Made by a program: the position numbers and the translations under genes. A stretch of DNA of 64,000 nucleotides, taken from contig NZ_JAFMSS010000005.1 of the NCBI RefSeq assembly GCF_017916295.1, forward strand, positions 1 through 64,000, in the 5' to 3' direction. Shown in pieces: positions 1-8,773 of the stretch. The notes below the pieces were generated by a model. It ran no database searches. It saw only the letters and a program-made list of their open reading frames with translations, and had not been told where the DNA came from. Position 1 is the stretch's first letter, and the number at the start of each line of letters is the position of its first letter. The stretch comes from Rubellimicrobium arenae. Lineage in GTDB: Bacteria > Pseudomonadota > Alphaproteobacteria > Rhodobacterales > Rhodobacteraceae.

Positions 1-25
1 CCGGCTTGTGCTTCTTCTGGGGCAT
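1..25 (-). CDS. Putative IS transposase OrfA N-terminus (runs off left edge)
   Basis: An ATG at 25-23 opens a minus-strand frame reading MPQKKHKP before the window ends. N-termini of this form, a short basic run followed by a Pro-Glu-Glu motif, are common in IS3-family OrfA proteins, which carry a helix-turn-helix for binding the element ends. Only eight codons are visible, so the call rests mostly on the adjacent repeat-like end and on the interrupted neighbouring gene. Confidence 0.4.
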
Positions 26-84
26 TCCTTCATCCTCCTCAGGCCCGAAAGCCTACTTCAGGGAGGACCACTTTTCAGGGGGCA
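1..84 (-). mobile_element. End of an IS3-like insertion sequence (partial)
   Basis: Read on the minus strand, the stretch from about 84 leftwards begins TGCCCCCTGAAAAGTGG, which looks like the terminal repeat of an IS3-family element, and then leads into a short reading frame starting MPQKKHKP at 25. The NTPase reading frame entering from the right loses coherent protein sequence at this junction and stops at 58-60, as expected if the element inserted into it. Only one end of the element is in the window, so the target-site duplication and family cannot be confirmed. Confidence 0.5.
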
Positions 85-468
85 GACCACCTTTGCTTCG
101 CCTTCTGCGACCAGAGGTACCTTAATCTTGCCTCCCCCCTCGGCATTCCCAGTAATCTGGTTTGATTTGTTCGAAGAAATGGTGACGGTGGAGGGTGCGC
201 CCATCCAGTCAAGAACTCTGTTCCAGAGGTCCTCGGCGCGTTCTATGCTGGCTCCGCGTACGGTGATCAGATGATCGTCAGGCACGACCTTCTTGATCAG
301 AACTGTCTTGCCGCTCTTGGAGGGGCCAGCGATTGAAATAACGAGGTTTGGTGTCTCATAGAAGTCTATCAATTTTTGTTCGAGTTGGTGTGCAGCCCGG
401 TCGACGTATGTGACAGTCGGGATGTCATTCGGAGTGAATACTTCATAGACCTTCACGCAATCCCCCAT
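58..468 (-). pseudogene. P-loop NTPase, truncated by the insertion sequence
   Basis: The 136-residue reading frame has a clear Walker A motif, GPSKSGKT, at residues 48-55, preceded by a hydrophobic strand (NLVISIA), so it is the N-terminus of a P-loop ATPase. No Walker B motif or later ATPase motif follows. The frame runs into the IS-like end at about position 84 and stops 24 bases later, so the last roughly ten residues are encoded by the element. The full-length family is probably several hundred residues. Large NTPases of this kind are frequent in phage-defence islands, but the exact family is not recognised. It is probably non-functional as it stands. Confidence 0.6.
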
Positions 469-1016
469 TGAGTTTGTGAGCGCGTCTCGGCTGCGCGTTT
501 TTTGAGATCAGCTAACATCCAGTGCATGTTCGAGTTTGGTTGCGCAAGGCTCCTTGAGTAGCCTCGAGATGGACGCGATCAGCAGAGCAACATCGAGAGC
601 ACCGCTCCGAGCGCCCTTGATGGGAACAAGGATGAACGAGCGGCCCGCATATTTCCCCCTGATCGGAAAGATGCCCGTTTCGCATGTCACCCTTAGAACG
701 AAGTTGCGGTTGCCCGGCCCTCACCTCGCCAGGCGCGCTCCTCATGGCGAGAGCGCGCCTCACGTGGCGGGCCGGGACGTAAGAAAGAGAGGGATCTCCG
801 CACCGATCTTGACGGCCCAAGGCGCGGTGCCTGTGGCACCAATGGGGATCTCCAGATGACGACTTACCCTGCCATCGCCATCGAAACTGCCGTTCCTGCC
901 ATCTTCCCGCTCGCCAAGACATCCAGCGCATTTTCGCGCTGGCGGGCCTACTTTGAGGGGGGAGCGATGACCTCATTGCCTGCTGTGAATAGTTGAGTGG
1001 CCCAAAGTGGAGGCTC
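469..1016. other. Decayed stretch with gene remnants and no confident gene
   Basis: Two overlapping weak signals are present. On the minus strand, 690 to 508 reads as a plausible C-terminal protein fragment with regular codon use (for example IRGKYAGRSFILVPIKGARS), but it has no credible start and is separated from similar-looking sequence at 780-865 by an inverted repeat. On the plus strand, 856-996 is a 46-codon frame beginning MTTYPAIAIETAVPAIF with a GGGGA seven bases upstream. Neither can be named. The stretch looks like the remains of a gene broken by insertion. Confidence 0.4.
713..779. repeat. Imperfect inverted repeat, about 67 bp
   Basis: The left arm starts CCCGGCCC at 713 and ends GGCGCGCTC. 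The right arm starts GAGCGCGCC and ends GGGCCGGG at 779. The outer 8 bp and inner 9 bp of the arms pair exactly, while the 9-11 bp between them do not. It lies inside what appears to be a decayed minus-strand gene, which fits a small hairpin element or an insertion scar. Confidence 0.5.
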
Positions 1017-1301
1017 ATGGCCGAAACCCTCATTATGGCGGTGCTCCGCTCCGAGCCCCTCGGCCGATGGCACCGCCGCGTTCTCGAGGAGCTGCGTGGC
1101 CTGCTCGCATTGGAGCGGATCGATGATCTTGAAGACACCGAAGCCAGACCGTTCGTGTGCCTCGACCCGGAGGACCCGAAGGTCCACGTCTGCTGCCGTC
1201 ACTTCGATGCCCTCGACGACATCGTCCGGCAACTGCGCACCGAAGAGCCGGCAGCTCAGGACGGCGGGCGGCAGATAGGAATCCAGGCTCCGGCAACCTG
1301 A
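1017..1301 (+). CDS. Small protein of unknown function
   Basis: A 94-residue product beginning MAETLIMAVLRSE. I chose the ATG at 1017 over the in-frame TTG at 993 because GGAGG lies directly before it. The sequence is charged and helical in appearance, with an Asp/Glu-rich middle (ERIDDLEDTEARPFVCLD) and a CC pair near residue 60. It has no recognisable domain, signal peptide or membrane span. It is the first of several small plus-strand genes (1017-2597) that look like an accessory module carried by the element. The overlapping minus-strand frame 948-1232 is less protein-like. Confidence 0.5.
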   Translation: MAETLIMAVLRSEPLGRWHRRVLEELRGLLALERIDDLEDTEARPFVCLDPEDPKVHVCCRHFDALDDIVRQLRTEEPAAQDGGRQIGIQAPAT

Positions 1302-1372
1302 GGCCCCACGTCCGCCCGAGTGAGGCGGACGCTTGACGCGTCGGCATCGGGCTGGCGCAAGGAGAGCTCTCC

Positions 1373-1810
1373 ATGACGATCATTACCAAGACCCATTCCG
1401 ACTTCGCTTGCGCGGAGGACATCGCCGCAGGCGCGCTCCAGGCTGGTCGCCGTGCTGCCGCGGGGCTGCGCCAGCTCGGGATCGTGCCGGGCGGCCGTGT
1501 CGGTCATCTGGCGCGCCTCCTGAGCTCCGAAGCATTGTTCGAGGAACTCGCGCTCGCCGAGCTCGAGGAGCTGGAAGGCGAGCTGCACGTCCTCGTCGAG
1601 GCGGAGGCATACTACGTGCCAGCCTACGGCTCATCCGACGCGGAGGAGCCGATCTCGCCGGACCGGCGTCTCACCGAGACAGGGCGCCACATCGAGCGCG
1701 TCCGCTCGGACGTCGCCCAAGCTCTGCATCTTGCGAGATACATGCTCGATCTGGCTGTGGCGGAGAGGGTGGTTGGTCGGGCGCGAGGATTCCTCGAGAG
1801 AGGCAAGTAA
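1373..1810 (+). CDS. Small protein of unknown function
   Basis: A 145-residue product, MTIITKTHSDFACAED..., with AAGGAGAG seven bases before the ATG. The middle is strongly acidic and helical (FEELALAELEELEGELHVLVEAEA) and may form a coiled coil. The C-terminus is basic (RVVGRARGFLERGK). No catalytic motif, membrane segment or known family is recognised. It lies 71 bp after the preceding small gene on the same strand and probably belongs to the same accessory cluster. Codon use matches its GC-rich neighbours, so it seems to be a maintained gene. Confidence 0.6.
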   Translation: MTIITKTHSDFACAEDIAAGALQAGRRAAAGLRQLGIVPGGRVGHLARLLSSEALFEELALAELEELEGELHVLVEAEAYYVPAYGSSDAEEPISPDRRLTETGRHIERVRSDVAQALHLARYMLDLAVAERVVGRARGFLERGK

Positions 1811-2001
1811 GAGCTCTCCCTCGGACGGGGAGGAGACGCCGGCGGGATAGCCAGCTGCTGTTCAGATCACCGCCGACACACCCTGACCCCCTTTGCGATG
1901 GGATTGCGAAATTCCTTGCCGGATCCGCTTCGTCGATCCGCGGACCGGCCAACCTCCCTATCAGCGGCGCCGAACGCCGCAGGACACAAGGAGCCCGTCA
2001 C

Positions 2002-2274
2002 ATGAGTGACACCACCGACCACCCCAAGCCTGCACCCCAGCCGATCACCGTGACGCTCGAGCTGCCCGCGCGCGTAGTCATGCACTACGACCTCATGACG
2101 GAGGCGGGTCTCTACCTCTCCACGGAGGAGGCGCTTCGTCAGGCGATCCTCAATTCCCTTCGATTTGAGAAGGGCAGCCATCTCTCCTTGCGCCTCGACG
2201 CGGATGCGGGCGAGGACAAGCACGCCGACAAGGCCGAGATGAGCGAGGAACCCAGTTCGACGTTCGAGGCCTGA
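2002..2274 (+). CDS. Small protein, possibly ribbon-helix-helix-like
   Basis: A 90-residue product starting MSDTTDHPKPAPQPITVTLEL. An AAGGAG precedes the ATG by eight bases. A longer open frame upstream of this start is shared with the gene at 1373 and is not needed. The segment ITVTLELPARVV, followed by a helical stretch with TEEALRQAILNSLRF, has the strand-helix-helix layout of small CopG/Arc-type DNA-binding proteins, but conservation cannot be judged from one sequence. The C-terminus is acidic and low in complexity. It could be a small regulator of the accessory cluster, which is an inference. Confidence 0.5.
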   Translation: MSDTTDHPKPAPQPITVTLELPARVVMHYDLMTEAGLYLSTEEALRQAILNSLRFEKGSHLSLRLDADAGEDKHADKAEMSEEPSSTFEA

Positions 2275-2351
2275 TCTCGTGCGACCGGGTGGTCCAAGGC
2301 CGCCCGGTCAACCCCCTGTCCGACCTCCAAGACTTCAGCAGGATAATGACC

Positions 2352-2597
2352 ATGCCGATCGAAATTCCGCCCGAAGAGATCGTCATTACCGGCCAGCAGG
2401 CAACATGGCGTGGGTGGCCTACCGACATCGGGCCGAAGCAGCGGCTCATGGCCGCGCTGGATGCCGCCGGACACGGGCTGCTCGTCGAGGCCTGCCTGCG
2501 ACGTATCATGGCCAGGCAGCTCGTCCTCGAGGTCGAGGCCATGTCGCACCACGAGAAACTGCTGTTCGAAGCCACCACCCTTGGCTGGGCCCGGTGA
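2352..2597 (+). CDS. Small protein of unknown function
   Basis: An 81-residue product starting MPIEIPPEEIVITGQQATW. AGGA at 2340-2343 is eight bases before the ATG at 2352, which makes this start better than the ATG two codons earlier. The sequence is mixed alpha/beta in appearance, with a helical C-terminal half (LVEACLRRIMARQLVLEVEAM). It has no membrane span, cysteine cluster or known motif. It follows the preceding gene by 77 bp in the same direction and closes the group of small plus-strand genes. Confidence 0.5.
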   Translation: MPIEIPPEEIVITGQQATWRGWPTDIGPKQRLMAALDAAGHGLLVEACLRRIMARQLVLEVEAMSHHEKLLFEATTLGWAR

Positions 2598-2856
2598 CCG
2601 CATTCTCACGGGAGTTCAGCAGACATGACGAGGGGACTCCTCTCGATCCTGCCGGAATTTCGACGTCATGTCCCATCATGAGCGGGGGAAGTTCCTCATG
2701 AGGACTCGCACCCCCTGAACCTGCCTGAGGACGTCGCCTGAGGAGAACCTGCTCCGCAGGATCCGCGAGCAGGGTCCCGAACTGAGGAAAGAGCGAGATC
2801 CTTCCGGACGAACGCTCTCGTTCCCCAACAGCGATCTGCGCTCCGCACCGGTCGGG

Positions 2857-3201
2857 TCAGCAGGTGGCGCCTTCCCCCCTGCCCTTCCAGCGGGCCCGGG
2901 CGGCGAGGTCCACAAGCCGGCGCTGGCGATGGTCGAGCCGGCGCCACGCGGTACGGAAATCATCGTAAGGCTCGGGCAGAAGATCCGCGCGGCCGAACGC
3001 GAGAGCCACCGCAATCGCCTCGCTGATCGAGAGACCTTCCACGGCCTCGTCGACCGTGCAGGACGAGGAGAGAATCTCCCTACAGGCGCAGGCATCCGCC
3101 CGGAAGGGCTCGTTCAACGGGGACGGAAGAGACTGGGCGGTCCCGCGCAAGTGCTCGAGATCCGAGAGCTCGGCGAGGTGGTCGTTCTTGTCGTACATCA
3201 T
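2857..3201 (-). CDS. Small protein of unknown function
   Basis: A 114-residue product starting MMYDKNDHLAELSDLEHL. GAAGGA lies seven bases upstream of the first of two tandem ATG codons, which fixes the start, although the frame is open further upstream. The protein looks helical, with an acidic N-terminal half and a basic C-terminus (RRLVDLAARARWKGRGEG). There are no transmembrane segments. It is transcribed away from the replication gene at 3383, so the 180 bp between them could hold divergent promoters. No family is recognised. Confidence 0.5.
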   Translation of the reverse strand: MMYDKNDHLAELSDLEHLRGTAQSLPSPLNEPFRADACACREILSSSCTVDEAVEGLSISEAIAVALAFGRADLLPEPYDDFRTAWRRLDHRQRRLVDLAARARWKGRGEGATC

Positions 3202-3382
3202 GGCAAGGTCCTTCAGGAGCCTGGCGGAATGCCCGGCCTGACAAGGAGATTGGTCCACCCGATCCGCCCGGAAACGGCTTGCCCCGACGACATGGCCTGT
3301 CCTGAGGGCGAATCGCGGGTCAATGAGTCGAGCCGGCTCGAGCACATTTTGCGACGGGCGTTCCGGGAACCAGCTTCCCTCG

Positions 3383-5083
3383 ATGGAACACCTGAACTTC
3401 ACAGACCTTAACGACGCTGAACTCGTCGCGCAGACCATCAGCACGGCCGACTACGTCCGGCTGATGCATCCCGAAGGCTCGGTCGGGAAGCTGTCTCTCA
3501 TGGTCAAGACCGGCGCACGGCAGGCTCACAGCAAGATCTACCCGGTCGACGAGGCGCCGCTCCGCGCGGAATGCCTGCTCGACTACGACGCCTATGTGAC
3601 GCTCCACCGGTTCCATGGCCCTCGGAAGATCGCCAAGCTGGCATCCTTGAATGGGTTGTTCTTGGACCTCGACGTGGATCGGGTGCCCCCGATGACGGCC
3701 ACAGATCCCGCCATGTGGTGGCTGGAGGTGAGCATGCGCCTGTTCGACCTCAAGCTGCCCGAACCGACCTTCGTGCTGTTCACGGGACGTGGACTCGCGG
3801 CCATCTGGTTGGTGGTTCCCCTGCCCCCTCAGGCGCTCCCGAGGTGGCACGCGGCGCAGACCGCGCTCATCGAGCTGTTCCGCTCACTGGGGGCGGATCC
3901 GAGCTGCCGCGACGCGGCGCGCGTCACGCGCCTGCCGGGCTCTATCAATTCCAAAAGCGGCAAGGAGGCGCGGCTGATCACGGGCACCCTCCAGCGCCTG
4001 GACTTCGACGCTCTCGCCGACAGCATCTACACGGCTGCGGGACGCCCCGCCCGAGCCGAGCTCCAGAAACGGAAGGAACGACAGGCAAGACTGGCAATCA
4101 CTGGCATGCCGCAGGGCCTCACGCCGAAGGCGCGTTTCCGGGCGGTTCTGCGCGATCTCGACCGAGTCCGGACCGCTTGGGGCGGCGCCGTTCCGAAGGG
4201 CGTGCGCAACAGCTGGCTCCACCTTTACGCGACCAGCCTCGCCCATTTCTCTACGCCGCAGGAAGTCGAGAGCCGGATCCTGGAGGTCGCGGCCTTTGCC
4301 ACACCGGGTCTGCCACCGGCAGAAGTCCGGGCGCTCATCAAGGCCGCTTCCCGGCATGCGGCCCTACCGGTCTCGGCGGGTCCGCTCAAGGACGGGCGAT
4401 ACCACTACTCAGGCGCGACCATTGCGGAGATACTGGGCATCTCCGCCGAGATGACCCAAACCCTCGGCCTCGAGCAGGTTATGCCCGAGGAGGAACGCGC
4501 GCGTCGAAAGGCTGCGAGGGAGCAAGAGCGGCGGCAGACGGCTGGTGCCGCGACCCGGGAGGCATGGCTGGAGACGAACGATCAGGAGCGTCGCCAACCG
4601 TGGGTCGAACTCGGCATCTCCCGCCGAACATACTTCAGGCGCAGGGCAGCCGGGACGCTCTGTGCCGACCAGGGTGCCACGACCGAAGTTGGCACTGGTC
4701 CGTGTCCGCTACTGGGGGGCTCCGCCTCGCCGGAGGCCCAGGTCGAGGGGCAAAGCCCCTCGACGGAAGGCTCCACACCCCCCAACCCTTCCCGCCGCCA
4801 CGAGCCCGCCAGCTCAGCCGACAAAGCCGAGAACGCTCCGGAACTCGCGGCCGACACCTGCTTCGAAGTCGTTGTCGAGACGCATCCGCGTGTGCAACCT
4901 TTGTACCAGCCGGGGGTGATCGATTTCGCACGCCGGCGGCTGTTCTACCGCTTGGGGAGTGGCCGTCCGGGGCGAAATGATGTCTGCTCCGGTGTCGCGA
5001 GTGGGATGGGCGAAAGTGGTGCAGGAGCAGCGCAAGCAGATCGCGGCAGGACAGGCTGCAAGCCAGAATTTTTCCCACCTTGA
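3383..5083 (+). CDS. Primase-like replication protein of the mobile element (AEP superfamily)
   Basis: A product of about 566 residues. Residues 90-100 contain the acidic pair LFLDLDVDR. Residues 134-141 contain TGRGLAAI, and residues 178-190 contain DAARVTRLPGSIN followed by SK. This order matches archaeo-eukaryotic-type primase/polymerase proteins encoded by plasmids, where the aspartates bind metal and the Arg-x-Pro-Gly segment binds nucleotide. A helix-turn-helix-like segment (LGISRRTYFRRR) lies near residues 410-421. The start is uncertain: an ATG at 3323 is also in frame. The last 107 bases overlap hsdR, and the C-terminal residues there look like frame-shadow sequence, so the native end may have been altered when the restriction operon was acquired. 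Likely role: replication initiation of the element. Confidence 0.7.
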   Translation: MEHLNFTDLNDAELVAQTISTADYVRLMHPEGSVGKLSLMVKTGARQAHSKIYPVDEAPLRAECLLDYDAYVTLHRFHGPRKIAKLASLNGLFLDLDVDRVPPMTATDPAMWWLEVSMRLFDLKLPEPTFVLFTGRGLAAIWLVVPLPPQALPRWHAAQTALIELFRSLGADPSCRDAARVTRLPGSINSKSGKEARLITGTLQRLDFDALADSIYTAAGRPARAELQKRKERQARLAITGMPQGLTPKARFRAVLRDLDRVRTAWGGAVPKGVRNSWLHLYATSLAHFSTPQEVESRILEVAAFATPGLPPAEVRALIKAASRHAALPVSAGPLKDGRYHYSGATIAEILGISAEMTQTLGLEQVMPEEERARRKAAREQERRQTAGAATREAWLETNDQERRQPWVELGISRRTYFRRRAAGTLCADQGATTEVGTGPCPLLGGSASPEAQVEGQSPSTEGSTPPNPSRRHEPASSADKAENAPELAADTCFEVVVETHPRVQPLYQPGVIDFARRRLFYRLGSGRPGRNDVCSGVASGMGESGAGAAQADRGRTGCKPEFFPP

Positions 5084-8000
5084 AGAGATTGATGCGCCGC
5101 TGGCCATGCTCGGCTCCCATGCCGAACGCTACTTCGTCGACGACGCGAATACCGCCCTGATCAAGACCCGCCAGTTTGCCGAGCGGCTGGCCCAGGTGGT
5201 CGCGGAGCGGTCGGGCATTCTCCTCGAGCCTCGCGACACCTTCGCCGATCTTCTCCAAAGGATGCGCGCCGATGCCGTCGTCCCCAAGGAGGTGCTCGAC
5301 GTCCTGCATCACCTCCGGGTTGCTGGTAACGACGCCGTCCATGGCTTCGCTGGTGAGCGCAGGGCTGCCTTCGAGTCGATGAAGCTCTGTCACCGCCTCG
5401 GCGTTTGGCTCCGGGCGACCGTCACCCGCGTGCCCGGCTTCGCCATGGCGTTCGTACCGCCGCGGCCGGCCGCGAACGAGGCCGAGGACCTGCGCGCACA
5501 GATTGCGGCTCTTCAGGCCGAACTCGAAGCGCACTCAACTGAAGCCGAGCGTCAAGCCCAGGCGCTCCATCTGGCGCGGCAGGCGGCTCTCGATGCAGAG
5601 GAGCGGGCTCGCCTGGCCGCGGAAGAGCGGGAGGTCTACGAGGAACTGGCCCAGGAAGCCGAGCGGCGGGCCAACGAGGCGCAGTCCGCACCCGCGGCCA
5701 GGGGCTTCGTGCAGGCCGCCTTCGAATCCGCCCGAAGCCTGGATCTCGACGAGGCCGACACTCGCCTTCTGGTGGACGAGCAACTGCGGCAGGCGGGCTG
5801 GGAGGCGGACACGAAGGTCCTGCGCCACTCGGCCGGCACCCGGCCGGAGCGTAACCGCTACATGGCGATCGCGGAATGGCCTACGGCTTCGGGCTCGGCA
5901 GATTATGCGCTCTTTGTCGGCCGCACCCTGGTCGGGGTGGTCGAGGCCAAGCGGCAGCGGACAAACGTGCCGGCCGCGCTTGATGTGCAGGCCAGCCGAT
6001 ACGCGAAGGACATCCAGCCCAGCGATGCGTTCCAGATGGCTGGTGGGCCCTGGGGCGAGCACCGGGTTCCCTTCATCTTCGCCACGAACGGCCGCGGCTA
6101 CTATCCTCAGATCTCGATCCAGAGCGGTATCTGGTTCCGGGACACCCGCCTGGCCATCAACGCCGCCCGGGCACTCGAAGGTTGGCCCACGCCAAATGGG
6201 TTGATGGAGCGGCTCGAGGTGGATCGGGCCGCTGCCGAGAAGGAACTGGCCACGAAGCCCTTCGACTTCGGCTTCCCGCTCCGGCCCTACCAGGTGAACG
6301 CTATCAAGGCCGTCGAGGCCGCCATCGCCGAAGGTCGGCGCGAGATGCTGGTGGCTATGGCGACCGGAACTGGCAAGACCAAGCTCGCCATCGCGATGAT
6401 CTACCGGCTCCTAGAAGCGAAGCGCTTCCTGCGGGTCTGCTTCGTCGTCGACCGCAGCGCGCTGGGCGAGCAGGCGGAGACCGCCTTCGAGACCACCCGC
6501 ATGGTCGGCGCCCGGACCTTTGCAGAGATCTTTGGCTTGCGGGGCCTGGAGGACGCCGACATCGATCTTGATGCCAAGGTCCACGTCTGCACGGTCCAGA
6601 GCTTGGTGAAGCGCATTCTGGAGCGCGAGCCCGAGCGCCGGCCGCCGATCGACCAGTATGACCTCATCCTCATCGACGAGTGTCACCGCGGCTACCTGCT
6701 CGACCGCGAGATGAGCGCGGCCGAGGCGACCTTCCGCGACGAGAACGACTATGTCTCAAAGTATCGGCGGGTCGTGGAGTACTTCGATGCCGTCAAGGTT
6801 GGCCTGACCGCCACTCCCGCGCTCCACACGGCGCAGATCTTCGGTGCCCCGATCTACCGCTACAGCTACCGTGAGGCGGTCGTGGACGGCTGGCTCATCG
6901 ACCACGATCCGCCGCACCTCATCACGACCGCTCTTAGCAGTGCCGGCATCACCTTTGAGGCCGGCGAGACGATCGAGGCCCTGAACCCGTATACGGGTGC
7001 CATCGACACCGCCACGCTGGAGGATCGCCTCGACTTCTCGGTCGAGCACTTCAATCGGAAGGTGCTCTCCCCGCAGTTCAACAAGGTAGTGGCCGAGGAA
7101 CTTGCCCGGCGCATCGACATCCTGTCGCCGAATGCGGGCAAGACCCTGGTCTTTGCCGCCTCCGACCTCCACGCGGACGAGGTAGTCCATCAGCTTCGGC
7201 AGGCCTATCGAAACGAGGGGCTAGCGATCGAAGATGGCATGATAGCGAAGATCACCGGCTCGGTCGACGCTCCCGGAAAGCAGATCTTGAAGTTCAAGAA
7301 CGAGGCGGACCCGCGGATCGCAGTGACGGTCGATCTTCTCACCACCGGGATCGACGTGCCGACCATCACCAGCCTTGTCTTCCTGCGCCGGGTCAACTCT
7401 CGGATCCTCTACGACCAGATGATCGGCCGCGCCACGCGCCGCTGCGACGACATCAGTAAGGAGGTTTTCCAAGTCTACGACGCGGTCGACCTTTACCCGA
7501 ACCTCCAGGCGATGACGGAGATGCGGCCAGTGGTCGTGAACCCGCAGGTTGACTTCGCCACCCTCTTCGGTGGGTTCGAGGGGACGGAGGACGAGAACCA
7601 CCGGGACGAGATCCTCGACCAGCTCATTGTCAAGCTTGCCCGCAAGATCCGGAAGATGACGGACGAGATCCGGACCCAGTACACGGCGCAGGCTGGCGAG
7701 ACGCCGGAGCAGACGCTCACGCGCTTTCGCAGCGGACCCTCGGCTGACGTTCAAGCCTGGACCAGGCAGCGGCCGGGCCTCGGCGCCTTCTTCGATTTTG
7801 AGGGGCCGCGAGGCGCCCCGCCGATCATCCCCATCTCTCATCACGACGACCGGGTGATCAGCGTGACGCGTGGCTATGGTGAGGGTGTCCGGCCTGCCGA
7901 TTTCATCGACGCCTTCACCAGCTTCGTGCGCGAGAACGGCAACCGGATCGCCGCGCTGAACCTGGTCCTCACCCGCCCGCGCGACCTCACACGCGGGAGC

Positions 8001-8396
8001 CTGCGCGAGCTCAAGCTGCTCCTCGACGGCCATCACTTCACCGAGCCCGCGCTGCGGGCCGCGTGGCGCGACCAGACCAGCGAGGATGTCGCGGCCGGCC
8101 TCATCGGCTTCATCCGGCAGGCGGCGCTGGGCGACCCCCTCGTGCCCTATGCTGAACGGGTCGACCATGCCATCCGGCGCGTAGCTGCGCGCCACAGGCT
8201 CGATGATCCGCAAAGGCGCTGGCTCAACCGGATCGCCGATGAGATGAAGAGCCGGATCGTCGTCGACCGCGAGTCGCTGGACGAGCCGCCCTTCGCCCAG
8301 CAGGGCGGTTTCCGACGGCTCGACAAACTCTTCGAAGGCAGGCTCGAGGCCCTCCTCGACGACCTCAGAACGGAGACATGGGAGCCCGCAGCTTGA
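4977..8396 (+). CDS. hsdR: Type I restriction enzyme, motor/nuclease subunit
   Basis: A 1139-residue subunit that translocates DNA and cuts it when the target site is unmethylated. Residues 40-150 resemble the DUF4145-type N-terminal domain, residues 165-240 form a charged coiled coil, and residues 308-325 carry the nuclease motif (SADYALF then VVEAK). The helicase follows: Walker A ATGTGKTKLA at 462-471, DECH at 567-570, TATP at 611-614. The C-terminal third is the usual HsdR helical region. The start is the ATG-ATG pair at 4977; a GTG at 4959 is possible. The next gene begins 19 bases before this one ends, so the operon is tightly packed. Confidence 0.93.
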   Translation: MMSAPVSRVGWAKVVQEQRKQIAAGQAASQNFSHLEEIDAPLAMLGSHAERYFVDDANTALIKTRQFAERLAQVVAERSGILLEPRDTFADLLQRMRADAVVPKEVLDVLHHLRVAGNDAVHGFAGERRAAFESMKLCHRLGVWLRATVTRVPGFAMAFVPPRPAANEAEDLRAQIAALQAELEAHSTEAERQAQALHLARQAALDAEERARLAAEEREVYEELAQEAERRANEAQSAPAARGFVQAAFESARSLDLDEADTRLLVDEQLRQAGWEADTKVLRHSAGTRPERNRYMAIAEWPTASGSADYALFVGRTLVGVVEAKRQRTNVPAALDVQASRYAKDIQPSDAFQMAGGPWGEHRVPFIFATNGRGYYPQISIQSGIWFRDTRLAINAARALEGWPTPNGLMERLEVDRAAAEKELATKPFDFGFPLRPYQVNAIKAVEAAIAEGRREMLVAMATGTGKTKLAIAMIYRLLEAKRFLRVCFVVDRSALGEQAETAFETTRMVGARTFAEIFGLRGLEDADIDLDAKVHVCTVQSLVKRILEREPERRPPIDQYDLILIDECHRGYLLDREMSAAEATFRDENDYVSKYRRVVEYFDAVKVGLTATPALHTAQIFGAPIYRYSYREAVVDGWLIDHDPPHLITTALSSAGITFEAGETIEALNPYTGAIDTATLEDRLDFSVEHFNRKVLSPQFNKVVAEELARRIDILSPNAGKTLVFAASDLHADEVVHQLRQAYRNEGLAIEDGMIAKITGSVDAPGKQILKFKNEADPRIAVTVDLLTTGIDVPTITSLVFLRRVNSRILYDQMIGRATRRCDDISKEVFQVYDAVDLYPNLQAMTEMRPVVVNPQVDFATLFGGFEGTEDENHRDEILDQLIVKLARKIRKMTDEIRTQYTAQAGETPEQTLTRFRSGPSADVQAWTRQRPGLGAFFDFEGPRGAPPIIPISHHDDRVISVTRGYGEGVRPADFIDAFTSFVRENGNRIAALNLVLTRPRDLTRGSLRELKLLLDGHHFTEPALRAAWRDQTSEDVAAGLIGFIRQAALGDPLVPYAERVDHAIRRVAARHRLDDPQRRWLNRIADEMKSRIVVDRESLDEPPFAQQGGFRRLDKLFEGRLEALLDDLRTETWEPAA

Positions 8397-8773
8397 TTGA
8401 TGAATTGGAAACCGACGATATTTTGGAAGCTGTCGCGCAACAGGCGGGCATGCAACGACAGGACGTAAGCTTGGTTGCGGATCTGCTGTTTCGAGAGATG
8501 CACAAGCGCCAGTATGAAACGGAGACGGACGACTATCTTTGCAGTCGCCTACGATTCGACCTGAGTGAATTCGCCTGGATACACCTGTATCAGTTCTTAG
8601 TTCTTTGCCAACTGCGAAGTTCTCATACGCGGGACGCAGAGGATCTGATTGGAAACAGCATAGTTCAATTGCAGTATCTTGGCGGAAAATCGCAATGGCG
8701 AAAATATTTCATTGAGATGACCAACTGGAAGATGTCTTCGAAGTACGGAAGAGACACGGGATTGTATTCATGA
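8378..8773 (+). CDS. Unknown protein embedded between hsdR and hsdM
   Basis: A 131-residue product starting MGARSLIDELETDDIL. It overlaps the end of hsdR by 19 bases and the start of hsdM by four (ATGA), so it is translated as part of the restriction operon. Its bases are clearly richer in A and T than the flanking hsd genes, which points to separate acquisition. It looks all-helical, with an aromatic-rich centre (FAWIHLYQFLVLCQL) that seems too polar on its flanks for a membrane span. No motif links it to a known restriction, anti-restriction or toxin family. Its position suggests that it modulates or assists the type I enzyme. Confidence 0.7.
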   Translation: MGARSLIDELETDDILEAVAQQAGMQRQDVSLVADLLFREMHKRQYETETDDYLCSRLRFDLSEFAWIHLYQFLVLCQLRSSHTRDAEDLIGNSIVQLQYLGGKSQWRKYFIEMTNWKMSSKYGRDTGLYS

